Below are positions 55,538-64,000 of a DNA stretch of 64,000 nt, piece by piece. The stretch comes from Aeromonas diversa CDC 2478-85 (GTDB taxonomy: Bacteria; Pseudomonadota; Gammaproteobacteria; Enterobacterales; Aeromonadaceae). The notes beneath the pieces were generated by a model. The model had not been told where the DNA came from, ran no database searches, and worked only from the letters and a program-made list of their open reading frames with translations. The position numbers were made by a program, and so were the translations under genes. Each line of letters begins with the position of its first letter. Position 1 is the stretch's first letter. The stretch is taken from the NCBI RefSeq assembly GCF_000819805.1, contig NZ_CDCE01000033.1, forward strand, positions 117,636 through 181,635. Reading direction: 5' to 3'.

Positions 55538-56224
55538 ATGTTTGCATTGAGACGGTCCGAGGAGCGTGGACATGCCAACTTCGGTTGGCTCGACACCCGC
55601 CACAGCTTCTCATTTGGTCATTACTACGATCCCAAGTGGATGGGGCATTCGGCCCTGCGGGTCATCAACGAGGACTATGTGAAGCCGCAGGGGGGGTTTG
55701 CGACTCATCCTCACGCCAACATGGAGATCCTGACCTGCGTGCTGACCGGCACCATAGAGCACAAGGACAGCCTGGGCCATGTGGAGCAGATCCCCGCCGG
55801 CGAGTTCCAGTTGATGAGCGCGGGATCCGGCATCCGCCACAGCGAGTACAACCCGTCACCCGGCGAGGAGCTCTCCCTGTTGCAGATCTGGATTGAGCCG
55901 AATGAACAGGATACGGCCCCTGGCTATCAGCAAAAACGCATTGAGGCGCAGCCGGGGTTGACCCTGGTGGCCTCGCCAACCGGCGAAGGTGAATCTTTCC
56001 GGATCCGCCAGCAGGCCCGCGTCTGGCGACTACAATTGGCGGCGGGTGAAAGCCTCACCTGGGCCTTGCAGGGGCGTCACGGCTACCTGCATCTGATTAC
56101 CGGGGAGTTGGCCGCTGGTGGCCTGACTGCCCGACCCGGCGACGGGCTGCTCAGTCGCGATGAAGTGAAATGGGAGCTCATGGCGAATACTGCCACGGAA
56201 GCCCTGCTATTTGACCTGCCATGA
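55538..56224 (+). CDS. Pirin-family protein (YhaK-like)
   Basis: A 228-residue bicupin. The N-terminal cupin has FGWLDTRHSFSFGHYYDP, and the metal-ligand histidines in FATHPHANMEIL with a further His and Glu in GIRHSEYNPS. The C-terminal cupin is degenerate, as in YhaK. Some pirins are quercetinases, and YhaK is a redox-sensitive marker with no settled activity. The ATG at 55538 follows GGAGAG. It lies 18 bases before the DoxX gene, and the two are likely one operon controlled by the divergent LysR gene. Confidence 0.88.
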   Translation: MFALRRSEERGHANFGWLDTRHSFSFGHYYDPKWMGHSALRVINEDYVKPQGGFATHPHANMEILTCVLTGTIEHKDSLGHVEQIPAGEFQLMSAGSGIRHSEYNPSPGEELSLLQIWIEPNEQDTAPGYQQKRIEAQPGLTLVASPTGEGESFRIRQQARVWRLQLAAGESLTWALQGRHGYLHLITGELAAGGLTARPGDGLLSRDEVKWELMANTATEALLFDLP

Positions 56225-56242
56225 GATGACGAGGAATTGAAC

Positions 56243-56635
56243 ATGGACAAGATGAAAGATATCGCCCTGCTGCTGAGCCGCGTGTTGCTGGCCCTGATGT
56301 TTGTGGTCGCCGGTTGGGGCAAGATTGGCGGTTACGCTGGTACCCAGGGCTACATGGAGGCCATGGGGGTTCCCGGCATGCTGCTACCCCTGGTGATCCT
56401 GCTCGAGCTGGGCGGCGGCCTGGCCATCCTGAGCGGCTTGCTGACCCGTTCGGTGTCGCTGCTGCTGGCCGGTTTCTGTGTGGTGGCGGCCCTGTTGTTC
56501 CACTATCAGCCTGCCGATCAGATGCAGATGATCATGTTTATGAAGAACATCTCCATCGCCGGTGGCTTCCTGGCCCTGGCCGCAGCCGGACCCGGTGCCT
56601 TCAGCATCGACGCCAAGCTGGGCAAGTGCTGGTAA
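56243..56635 (+). CDS. DoxX-family membrane protein
   Basis: A 130-residue inner-membrane protein with four hydrophobic segments. SRVLLALMFVVAGWGKIGGY and VILLELGGGLAILSGLLTR are the DoxX pattern (YphA/YqjF type). Function in the family is uncertain and is linked to redox or quinone homeostasis. GACGAGGAATTGAAC precedes the ATG at 56243. It forms a pair with the pirin gene. Confidence 0.85.
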   Translation: MDKMKDIALLLSRVLLALMFVVAGWGKIGGYAGTQGYMEAMGVPGMLLPLVILLELGGGLAILSGLLTRSVSLLLAGFCVVAALLFHYQPADQMQMIMFMKNISIAGGFLALAAAGPGAFSIDAKLGKCW

Positions 56636-56670
56636 CACCCTGTTTTAACGAAGTTTCCAATCTACCGTTT

Positions 56671-56697
56671 AGCCGGAGCACCCGCTCCGGCTTTTTT
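56671..56697 (+). terminator. Terminator after the DoxX gene
   Basis: AGCCGGAGC/GCTCCGGCT with ACCC loop, then six T residues. Confidence 0.9.
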
Positions 56698-56753
56698 GCA
56701 TCCGGCGCCCCAATCGCGGACAATCCTGCCATTGCCTTCGACGGGGATTGTCC

Positions 56754-59700
56754 ATGTTCACTCTCTATCACTCCAATCAGCTCGACGTGCTCAAGGCCCT
56801 GCTGGTGGAACTGGTGCGCCGCGACCCGCTGACCGATCCGTTCGAGTGCGAGCAGATCCTGGTCCAGAGCCCCGGCATGGCCCAATGGCTCAAGCTTGAG
56901 CTGGCCAGCGCCTTCGGTATCGCCGCCAACATCGACTTTCCCCTGCCCGCCAGCTTCATCTGGCAGATGTTTATCGAGGTGCTGGGGGACGTGCCGGCGC
57001 GCAGCCCCTACAACAAGCCGAGCATGAGCTGGCAGCTGATGATGATTCTGCCGACCCTGCTCGAGCGGCCCGATTTCGCCCCCCTGCGCGGCTACCTGTC
57101 GCCGGAGGGGGAGGCCCCCGAGCAGGTGCGCCTGTGGCAGCTGTGCCAGAAGGTCGCGGATCTGTTTGACCAGTATTTGGTCTACCGCCCCGACTGGATC
57201 GAACGCTGGGAGCGCGGTGAGGGGCTGCCCGAGGAGCTCGGCGAGGTGACCGGGCAGGATTGGCAGCCCGTGCTGTGGCGCGAGCTGGTGGCCCGCACCC
57301 TGCAACTGGCCGACAGCGGCTATCACAGAGCGAACCTGTTCGAATCCTTTATTCAGGCTTTGCAGAGCGGTGCCCCTCTGCCGGGCAAGCTGCCCAAGCG
57401 GGTCTTCGTGTTCGGCATCTCGGCCCTGCCCCCCGGTTATGTGGAGGCGCTGCGGGTGCTCGGTGAGCGCATTGAGGTGCACCTGTTTGTCACCAACCCC
57501 TGCCGCTACTACTGGGGGGACCTGCTCGATCGCAAGACCATGGCCCGCCTCGAGCGGCGTCTGCGCCCCGGCACGGATCTTGAGACCCTGCAAGGTGAGA
57601 CCAATCCCCTGCTCGCCTCCATGGGCAAGCTCGGGCGCGACTACCTGCACCACCTGATGGGGCTGGAGCCGCCGGAGGTGGAGGCCTTTGTCGACATGGC
57701 CGAAGACACCCTGCTGCATCGGCTGCAATCCGACGTGCTGGAGCAGCGCGACCGGGGCGCCGTGTTCGACAACCCCGATGCGAGCCACCACAAGACGGCG
57801 CTGCTGCCCGGTGATCGCAGCCTGCAGATCCACGCCTGCCACAGTCCCGTGCGCGAGCTCGAGGTGCTGCACGATCGCCTGCTCGATCTGTTCGAGGGCG
57901 ACCCGACCCTGACCCCGAAACAGGTGGTGGTGATGATGCCGGACGTGGCCGGCTACGCCCCCTTCATCCAGGCGGTGTTCGGTGCCCGTGGCCAGATCCC
58001 CTTCTCCATCTCGGATCGGGCCGCCAGCCAGGAGAGCCCGCTGCTGCAAAGCTTCCTGGCGCTGCTGCGCCTGCCGCGCCAGCGCTTCGGGGCGGGCGAG
58101 CTGCTCGCCCTGCTCGAGGTGCCGGCGGTGCTGCGCCGCTTCGCCCTGACGGTGGAGGAGTTCGACACCCTGCGGGTCTGGGTGCAGGAGAGCGGCATCC
58201 GCTGGGGGCTCGACGATGCCTACCCGGAGCGCTTCGACCTGCCGGCCCTGTCGGGCAACTCCTGGCTGTTTGGCCTGCGCCGTATGCTGCTCGGCTACGC
58301 CATGGGGGAGGGGGAGCCGGTGGCCGGCATCCTCCCCTACGCCGAGATCGAGGGCCAGCAGGGGGTGACGCTCGGCAAGCTCGCCGCCTTCGTCGACACT
58401 CTGGCCCACTTCCTGCCGCTGCTCGACGCACCCCGCTCTCTGCCCGAGTGGAACCGGCTGCTGCACGCCCTGCTGGGGGCCTGCTACGAGCCTGACGAAG
58501 ACGAGGAGCGCCACATCCAGCTGGTGCGCGACGCCATCGCCGACTGGCAACAGGCCCTCGGCGAGGTGCGCTTCGACGAGCCGGTGACGCCGGCGCTGCT
58601 GCAAGACGTGCTGGGCCAGGCCCTGGCCGCCCAGCGCTCGAGCCAGCGCTTCCTCGCCGGCCAGGTCAACTTCTGCACCCTGATGCCGATGCGCTCCATC
58701 CCGTTTCGCCAGGTCTGCCTGCTCGGCATGAATGACGGCGTCTACCCGCGCACTCTGCCGCCCATGGGATTCGATCTGATGGCGCTGGCCGGCCGGCGCG
58801 GGGACAGATCGCGCCGCGATGACGACCGTTACCTCTTCCTCGAGGCGCTCTTGAGCGCCCAGGACGGCCTCTACATCAGCTATCAGGGCTTCAGCGTGCA
58901 GGACAACAGCGAGCGCGAGCCCTCCGTGCTGCTGGCCGAGCTGCTCGACTACCTGCGCCAGGGCTTCGTGCTGGCCGGTGACGAAGCGCTGCCCGACGAC
59001 GAATCGGGCCAGCGCCTGTTGCAGGCACTGGTGACGGCCCACCCGCTCACCCCCTACAGCCGCGACTACTTCTTCCCAAGCGACGAGCGCCTCTTTACCT
59101 ACGCCGCCGACTGGCTGCCGGCGCTCACCCCCAAGGCTGGGATCGGTAAGCTGCATACGGGCGATCTGCCCCTGCCCCCCGAGATGGAGGGGGGCGAGCT
59201 GGAGCTGGCCGAGCTGCTGCGCTTCTACCGCAACCCGGCGCGCTACTTCCTCAACCGCCGCCTCAAGGTGTGGTTCGAGCTGGATGACACTCGGCTCGAA
59301 GAGAACGAACCCTTCGCCCTCGATGGGCTGGAGAACTACCAGCTCAAGGATCAGCTGCTGGCCGCCCACCTGGAGGAAGGGGGAACGGCGCGCCTGCGCG
59401 AGCGGCTGCGCCTGGCCGGTCAGCTGCCCCAGAGCTGGTTTGGCCCCCTGCTGCTCGATGAGCTCGATGACAAGATGGCCGAGCTCGCCGAGCGGGTGCG
59501 CCCCCTGCGATCGGAAAAAACGCCGGTGGAGATCGACATCCCCCTGCCCCAGGGGCGGCTGCTCGGCTGGCTCGACACCGAGCAGGGCAATCAACTCATC
59601 GTCAAACCCGGCAGCTTCCACGGCCGCGACTGGTTGCAGGGCTGGCTCAGGCATCTGTGCCTGTGTCTCTCGCGCTCTGCGGGCGAGACCCTGCTGCTCG

Positions 59701-60047
59701 ACGGGACCAAGAGCTGGCGCCTGCCCGTACTTGCACCCGAGGTGGCCCGCAGCCACCTGCTCGCTCTGGTCGATGACTGGGTGGTGGGGCTGCGCCGTCC
59801 GCTGCCGCTCTTTCCCAAGAGTGCCTGGAGCTGGCTGGCCGAGCAGGCGAAGAGTGGTGACGAGGAGAAGGCCCAGCGCGCCGCCCGCACCAGCTTCGAA
59901 GGGGGTTGGCAGCTCACGGGCGAGGGGGAGGACCCCTACATCCAGCGCTGCTTCCCCGCCCTGGACGAGGCCCTGATGAGCCAGCTTGTCGCGCTCGCGC
60001 GCACCCATCTGCAACCCCTGTATCAGGCGCTGGAGGAGTTCGACTGA
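56754..60047 (+). CDS. recC: Exodeoxyribonuclease V subunit RecC
   Basis: A 1097-residue subunit of the RecBCD helicase-nuclease that recognises Chi and splits the duplex. The N-terminus MFTLYHSNQLDVLKALLVEL and NIDFPLPASFIWQMF match E. coli RecC, and the C-terminal inactive nuclease-like fold is complete in length (E. coli 1122). I use the ATG at 56754; a TTG two codons upstream is in frame. The stop overlaps the recB start (TGATG). There is no ptrA between recC and recB, unlike E. coli. Confidence 0.95.
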   Translation: MFTLYHSNQLDVLKALLVELVRRDPLTDPFECEQILVQSPGMAQWLKLELASAFGIAANIDFPLPASFIWQMFIEVLGDVPARSPYNKPSMSWQLMMILPTLLERPDFAPLRGYLSPEGEAPEQVRLWQLCQKVADLFDQYLVYRPDWIERWERGEGLPEELGEVTGQDWQPVLWRELVARTLQLADSGYHRANLFESFIQALQSGAPLPGKLPKRVFVFGISALPPGYVEALRVLGERIEVHLFVTNPCRYYWGDLLDRKTMARLERRLRPGTDLETLQGETNPLLASMGKLGRDYLHHLMGLEPPEVEAFVDMAEDTLLHRLQSDVLEQRDRGAVFDNPDASHHKTALLPGDRSLQIHACHSPVRELEVLHDRLLDLFEGDPTLTPKQVVVMMPDVAGYAPFIQAVFGARGQIPFSISDRAASQESPLLQSFLALLRLPRQRFGAGELLALLEVPAVLRRFALTVEEFDTLRVWVQESGIRWGLDDAYPERFDLPALSGNSWLFGLRRMLLGYAMGEGEPVAGILPYAEIEGQQGVTLGKLAAFVDTLAHFLPLLDAPRSLPEWNRLLHALLGACYEPDEDEERHIQLVRDAIADWQQALGEVRFDEPVTPALLQDVLGQALAAQRSSQRFLAGQVNFCTLMPMRSIPFRQVCLLGMNDGVYPRTLPPMGFDLMALAGRRGDRSRRDDDRYLFLEALLSAQDGLYISYQGFSVQDNSEREPSVLLAELLDYLRQGFVLAGDEALPDDESGQRLLQALVTAHPLTPYSRDYFFPSDERLFTYAADWLPALTPKAGIGKLHTGDLPLPPEMEGGELELAELLRFYRNPARYFLNRRLKVWFELDDTRLEENEPFALDGLENYQLKDQLLAAHLEEGGTARLRERLRLAGQLPQSWFGPLLLDELDDKMAELAERVRPLRSEKTPVEIDIPLPQGRLLGWLDTEQGNQLIVKPGSFHGRDWLQGWLRHLCLCLSRSAGETLLLDGTKSWRLPVLAPEVARSHLLALVDDWVVGLRRPLPLFPKSAWSWLAEQAKSGDEEKAQRAARTSFEGGWQLTGEGEDPYIQRCFPALDEALMSQLVALARTHLQPLYQALEEFD

Positions 60048-63000
60048 TGTCCCGCACCCTGGAAACCCTGCGCTTTCCCCTGTTTGGCGAGCGCCTGATC
60101 GAAGCCTCCGCCGGCACCGGCAAGACCTACACCATCGCCGGCCTCTACCTGCGCCTCCTGCTCGGCCACGGCCCGGAAGATGAAGAGGGGCGGGTCACCG
60201 CCCACGCCCGGCCGCTTAGCGTGACCGAAATTCTGGTGGTGACCTTCACCGAGGCCGCCACCGCCGAGCTGCGCGGCCGTATTCGCGCCCGCATCCACGA
60301 GGCGCGCCTGGCCTTCCTGCGCGGGCAAAGCGGCGACCCTTTGCTGGCCCAACTGCTCGACGAGGTGCCGGATCACCAGCAGGCGGCGCGCCTGCTGCTC
60401 GCCGCCGAGCGGCAGATGGATGAGGCGGCGGTCTTCACCATCCACGGTTTTTGCCAGCGGATGCTCAAGAGCAACGCCTTCGAGTCGGGCGCCCTGTTCG
60501 AAACCGAGTTTCTCACCGACGACAGCCAGCTCAAGTTGCAGGCGGTGAGCGATTACTGGCGCGCCGACTTCTATCCGGCCGGGGAGTCTCTGGCCCGCGC
60601 CCTGCGTAAACACTGGAAGAGCCCGGCGGAGCTGCTCGCCGCCATCAAGGGCTGGCTCGACAACCCTGAGCTCGAGATCCTGCCGCCCGTGGGGGACGAG
60701 ACCCTGTTCGATCGCCACGAGCGGGAGATGGCCCGTGTGGCGGCGGTGAAGGCCCAGTGGCGCGAGCACCTCGACGCCATCCGCGCCCAGACCGAGGGGG
60801 CTGTGAGCCGCTACACCGGCAAGAACTACGAGGGCTGGCTCGAGAAGATTGGCCAGTGGGCCCACAGCGACGAGCACGGCTACGCCCTGCCCGAGCCCCT
60901 GGCCCGCTTCGCCCGCTCGACCCTGCTCGAGAATCTCAAGAAGGGGGGGAATGCCCCCAGTCTGCCGCTGTTTGACGCCATCGAGGCGCTGGTGACCCGT
61001 CCCCCCGCCATCGACGATCTGGTGTTGCAGCGGGCCGCCCGCGAGGTGCACAGGCGCATGGGGCGCGCCAAGCGCGAGGCCTATCAGCTCTCGTTCTCTG
61101 ACTTGCTGGGGGATCTCGACCGGGCGCTCGCCTCGCCTCTGGGAGAGCGGCTGCGCGATCGCATCCGTGCCACCTACCGGGTGGCCATGATCGATGAATT
61201 CCAGGATACCGACCCCCAGCAGTACCGCATCTTCCGTTCCCTCTACGGCGGACAGGAGGAGACAGCCCTGCTGATGATCGGCGACCCCAAGCAGGCCATC
61301 TACGGCTTTCGCGGCGCCGACATCTTCACCTACATCCAGGCGCGCCGGGCAGTGAGCAGTCACTACACCCTGGGGCGTAACTGGCGCTCGAGTCGGCCCC
61401 TGGTGGGGGCGGTCAATGCCCTGTTCGAGCTCGCCCGTGCCCCCTTCATCTATGACGATGACATCCCCTTCCTGCCGGTAGAGGCCCAGGGCAAGAGCAA
61501 GTGCCTGACGCTGGCGGGGGCCGAGGCGCCGGCCCTGTGCTGCTGGTGGCTGGGGCAGAGCCCCACCATCAACAAGGGGAGCTATCAGTCGCGCATGGCG
61601 AACGCCACGGCGGCGGAGATCCACCGGCTACTGACCCTGGCGCGCCAGGGGGAAGCCTCGATCGGCGACACACCCCTGCGTGCCGGCGACATCGCCGTGC
61701 TGGTGCGCACCGGCAGCGAGGGGCGGGTGATGCAGCAGGCCCTCTCGGCGCTCGGCATCGCCTCTGTCTATCTCTCCAACCGCGAGAGCGTGCTCGAGAG
61801 CACGGAGGCACGCGAGATCCTGCTGATCCTGCACGCCTGCCTGCACCCGAGCGACGAACGGGCCCTGCGCGCGGCGCTCGCCACCTCCCTGTTTGACCTC
61901 GACGCCAAGGCGCTGGACGCCTTCAGCCGCGATGAGAAGCTGTGGGAAGCCACGGTGCAGGAGTTCAGCGACTACCGCCGCCAGTGGCGCCGGGTTGGCG
62001 TGCTGGCCATGCTGCGTGCCCTGTTGCACCGGCGCCAGCTGGCCGCCAGCCTGCTCGCCGGCCCGTTCGGCGAGCGGCGCCTGACCAACTATCTGCACCT
62101 GGCCGAGCTGCTGGAGCAGGCGGCGGGCGAGCTCGATGGCGAGTATGCCCTGCTGCGCTGGCTGGCCGAGGCGACCCGGGATGGCGGCCAGGCCGAGGAG
62201 CAGGTGCTGCGCCTCGAGTCCGAACGCAAGCTGGTGCAGATCGTCACCATCCACAAGTCCAAGGGGCTCGAATACCCGCTGGTGTTCCTGCCGTTTATCT
62301 GTTCCCACCGCGAGAGCGACACCCCCCTCTATCACGAGGAGAGCCGGACCCTGCTCGATCTCACCCGCTCTGCCAAGGCGCTGGAGCAGGCCGAGCGCGA
62401 GCGGCTGGCCGAAGATCTTCGCCTGCTCTACGTGGCCCTGACCCGGGGCGTCTACGCCACCTGGTTGGGGCTGGCGCCGGTGCGCTCGGGGGCGGGAAAG
62501 TCCAGCAAGACCGACCTGCACAAGACCGCCATCGGTTACCTGCTGCAACGGGGCGAGGAGGGGGAGGCCGAGCTCATGGCCGAGGCCCTGGCCGCCCTGG
62601 CGCGGGAGGTGCCGGGGGTGGTGGTCGGTGAGCCGTCACTCGCTCGCCCGGCCCCGCTGGTCGATGAGCATGGGGAAGCGTCTGCGCCCCGGGTGCGCCG
62701 CTTCGGCGGTCGCATCGAGCGCGACTGGTGGGTCAGCTCCTACTCGGCGCTCTCGACCTCCGGCAGCCACCACGACCGGGGCGTGCTGGCGACCCCGGGG
62801 TTCGATGCCGAGGTGGCCCGCGAGCGCGGCGAAGAGGCGGCGCCTGAGCGCTCCATCTTCACCTTCCCGCGCGGCGCCCGGCCCGGCACCCTGCTGCACA
62901 CCCTGTTTGAGGAGATCCCCTTCGCGCTGGCACGCGACCCCGCCAGCCACGGCGAGGTGGCCCCCAGGGTGGCGGCCCTGCTCGAGCGCGACGGGTTCGA

Positions 63001-63565
63001 CCCCGAGTGGAGCTATGTGCTGACCGCGCACCTGGCCGCCGTGCTCGGCACCGAGCTGCTGCCCGGGCTGCGCCTGGGGGAGGTGGCGAACCATCAGGCC
63101 GAGCTCGAGTTCTTCCTGCCCATGGGGCGGGTGACGGCAGAGGGGCTCGATGCGGTGCGAAAGGCCCACGATCCCCTCTCGGCGCGCGGCAAGCCCCTCG
63201 GTTTTCAGAGCGTGCAGGGCATGCTCAAGGGCTTTATCGATCTGGTGTTCGAGTGGCAGGGGCGCTGGTACGTGCTCGACTACAAGTCCAACTGGCTGGG
63301 CAATAGCCCCCTCGACTACGCCGGCGCGGCCCTCGAGCAGGCCATGCTCGATCACCACTACGATCTCCAGTACCAGCTCTACACCCTGGCGCTGCACCGA
63401 CTGCTGGCCCACCGCCTGCCCGATTACGACCCGGCCCGCCACCTGGGCGGCGTCTTCTATCTCTTCCTGCGCGGCATGCCCGAGGCCGGCGTCTTCCACG
63501 CCGCCCCCTCCCTTGCGCTGGTGCGCGCCCTCGATTCACTCTTTGCCGGCGAGGAGGCAGCATGA
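60047..63565 (+). CDS. recB: Exodeoxyribonuclease V subunit RecB
   Basis: A 1172-residue slow helicase and nuclease. Superfamily 1A motifs: Walker A EASAGTGKTYT (~21), TFTEAATAELR, motif II MIDEFQDTDPQQYRIF, GDPKQAIYGFRGADI, and TIHKSKGLEYPLVF. The C-terminal RecB nuclease domain has GMLKGFIDLVFEWQ and the catalytic YVLDYKSNWLG. Length is close to that of E. coli RecB (1180). The start at 60047 overlaps the recC stop, and the stop overlaps recD (ATGA), so translation of all three is coupled. Confidence 0.96.
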   Translation: MSRTLETLRFPLFGERLIEASAGTGKTYTIAGLYLRLLLGHGPEDEEGRVTAHARPLSVTEILVVTFTEAATAELRGRIRARIHEARLAFLRGQSGDPLLAQLLDEVPDHQQAARLLLAAERQMDEAAVFTIHGFCQRMLKSNAFESGALFETEFLTDDSQLKLQAVSDYWRADFYPAGESLARALRKHWKSPAELLAAIKGWLDNPELEILPPVGDETLFDRHEREMARVAAVKAQWREHLDAIRAQTEGAVSRYTGKNYEGWLEKIGQWAHSDEHGYALPEPLARFARSTLLENLKKGGNAPSLPLFDAIEALVTRPPAIDDLVLQRAAREVHRRMGRAKREAYQLSFSDLLGDLDRALASPLGERLRDRIRATYRVAMIDEFQDTDPQQYRIFRSLYGGQEETALLMIGDPKQAIYGFRGADIFTYIQARRAVSSHYTLGRNWRSSRPLVGAVNALFELARAPFIYDDDIPFLPVEAQGKSKCLTLAGAEAPALCCWWLGQSPTINKGSYQSRMANATAAEIHRLLTLARQGEASIGDTPLRAGDIAVLVRTGSEGRVMQQALSALGIASVYLSNRESVLESTEAREILLILHACLHPSDERALRAALATSLFDLDAKALDAFSRDEKLWEATVQEFSDYRRQWRRVGVLAMLRALLHRRQLAASLLAGPFGERRLTNYLHLAELLEQAAGELDGEYALLRWLAEATRDGGQAEEQVLRLESERKLVQIVTIHKSKGLEYPLVFLPFICSHRESDTPLYHEESRTLLDLTRSAKALEQAERERLAEDLRLLYVALTRGVYATWLGLAPVRSGAGKSSKTDLHKTAIGYLLQRGEEGEAELMAEALAALAREVPGVVVGEPSLARPAPLVDEHGEASAPRVRRFGGRIERDWWVSSYSALSTSGSHHDRGVLATPGFDAEVARERGEEAAPERSIFTFPRGARPGTLLHTLFEEIPFALARDPASHGEVAPRVAALLERDGFDPEWSYVLTAHLAAVLGTELLPGLRLGEVANHQAELEFFLPMGRVTAEGLDAVRKAHDPLSARGKPLGFQSVQGMLKGFIDLVFEWQGRWYVLDYKSNWLGNSPLDYAGAALEQAMLDHHYDLQYQLYTLALHRLLAHRLPDYDPARHLGGVFYLFLRGMPEAGVFHAAPSLALVRALDSLFAGEEAA

Positions 63566-64000
63566 GCGCATCCATCCACTCCACCGACAGCCCCCTGCTC
63601 ACCCGGCTGCGCGCCCTGGCCGACGCCGGCCGGGTGCGCCAGCTCGACGTGCAGTTTGCCCGCCTGATCGAGAGCCTGGGGGGCGAGCAGGAGCTGGTGC
63701 TGGCCGCCGCCATGGCCTGCTTCGAGCTCGGCCGCGGCCATATCTGCCTGCCCCTGGCTGCCATCGAACGCCCGTTCGGGCTGGATGGGGACGAGCGCGC
63801 CGCTCTGCTCGAGGGGCTGGCCCCCGCAAAGGCGTGGCCGGCCCGTCTGGCCGCCTCGCCCCTGGTGGGGGATGGCAGCCACGACACCCCCCACACGCCG
63901 CTGGTGCTCTGGCGCGAACGGCTCTACCTGACCCGCTACCACGACTTCGAGCGCTCGGTGGCGGGGCGCCTGCGCGCCCTCTCGGCCCGGGCCGAGTTTC
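63562..64000 (+). CDS. recD: Exodeoxyribonuclease V subunit RecD, N-terminal part (cut by window edge)
   Basis: The first 146 codons are present, starting ATG at 63562 within the recB stop. The sequence (LTRLRALADAGRVRQLDVQF, then ARLIESLGGEQEL) matches the N-terminal domain of RecD, the fast 5'-3' helicase of RecBCD. ICLPLAAIERP and TPLVLWRERLYLTRY are also RecD-like. The helicase motifs lie beyond the right edge. Confidence 0.9.
   Translation, partial: MSASIHSTDSPLLTRLRALADAGRVRQLDVQFARLIESLGGEQELVLAAAMACFELGRGHICLPLAAIERPFGLDGDERAALLEGLAPAKAWPARLAASPLVGDGSHDTPHTPLVLWRERLYLTRYHDFERSVAGRLRALSARAEF

Noticed and set aside
59906..60046. Upstream extension of recB by 47 codons
   Set aside because: It overlaps recC in another frame, and its residues look like a recC shadow. 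The ATG at 60047 gives the known RecB N-terminus.
1..64000. tRNA, rRNA, CRISPR array, transposase or phage genes
   Set aside because: None could be recognised anywhere in the window by reading both strands; no CCA-ended cloverleaf, spacer array or DDE transposase pattern was found.

Overview
The window is GC-rich gammaproteobacterial chromosome. Gene content and order point to Aeromonas: polar-flagellar MotX, the argR/mdh neighbourhood, corB-ypjD//ffh-rpsP-rimM-trmD-rplS, mutH//rppH-ptsP-lgt-thyA, rpsT//murJ-ribF-ileS-lspA-fkpB-ispH, and recC-recB-recD. The genus is inferred from gene content and protein resemblance, not from a search. Coding is dense. I see no rRNA, tRNA, CRISPR array, insertion sequence or prophage.

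Layout. 1-8.5 kb: the 3' end of bcsC, a divergent RcnR-type nickel/cobalt sensor and DmeF-type efflux pair with a clear operator, the lipoprotein pullulanase pulA, and a chromosomal ParM/ParR-like pair. 8.5-21 kb: arfB, an FbpABC ferric iron importer, a YfeX-type Dyp peroxidase, argR with a divergent arginine importer (artP, artI/J, artQ, artM) behind an ARG box, mdh, motX behind a sigma-28 type -10, then hmp//nsrR for nitric oxide. 21-28 kb: corB, ypjD, ffh, the rpsP operon, a small CBM48 protein and mutH. 28.0-28.7 kb: a 719-base gap with several DnaA boxes, in the same place as E. coli DARS2. 28.7-44.2 kb: RNA decay (rppH), PTS-Ntr (ptsP), lipoprotein maturation (lgt, lspA), thymidylate, sodium/proton antiport (nhaA, nhaR), hlyU, rpsT, murJ, ribF, ileS, fkpB and ispH.

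44.2-48.0 kb is an accessory block of visibly lower GC: azlC, azlD and a fatty-acid-desaturase-family gene in one operon, with an AraC-type regulator. It lies between ispH and a minor-pilin cluster (pilE; fimT, pilW, pilX and a very large pilV-like gene). 52.9-56.7 kb holds two poorly known genes, a possible small transcript, and a LysR//pirin-DoxX group. The window ends in recCBD, with recD cut by the edge.

How the genes work together: Lgt and LspA process lipoproteins such as PulA. NsrR should control the divergent hmp. ArgR should control the arginine importer next to it. RcnR/DmeR should control dmeF. HlyU and NhaR are local stress or virulence-type regulators. The observations most worth checking are the DARS2-like locus, the tandem mini-ORF array before ileS, the chromosomal ParMR pair, the azlCD-desaturase block, the large PilV-like prepilin and the small ORF plus terminator at 54.4-54.5 kb.
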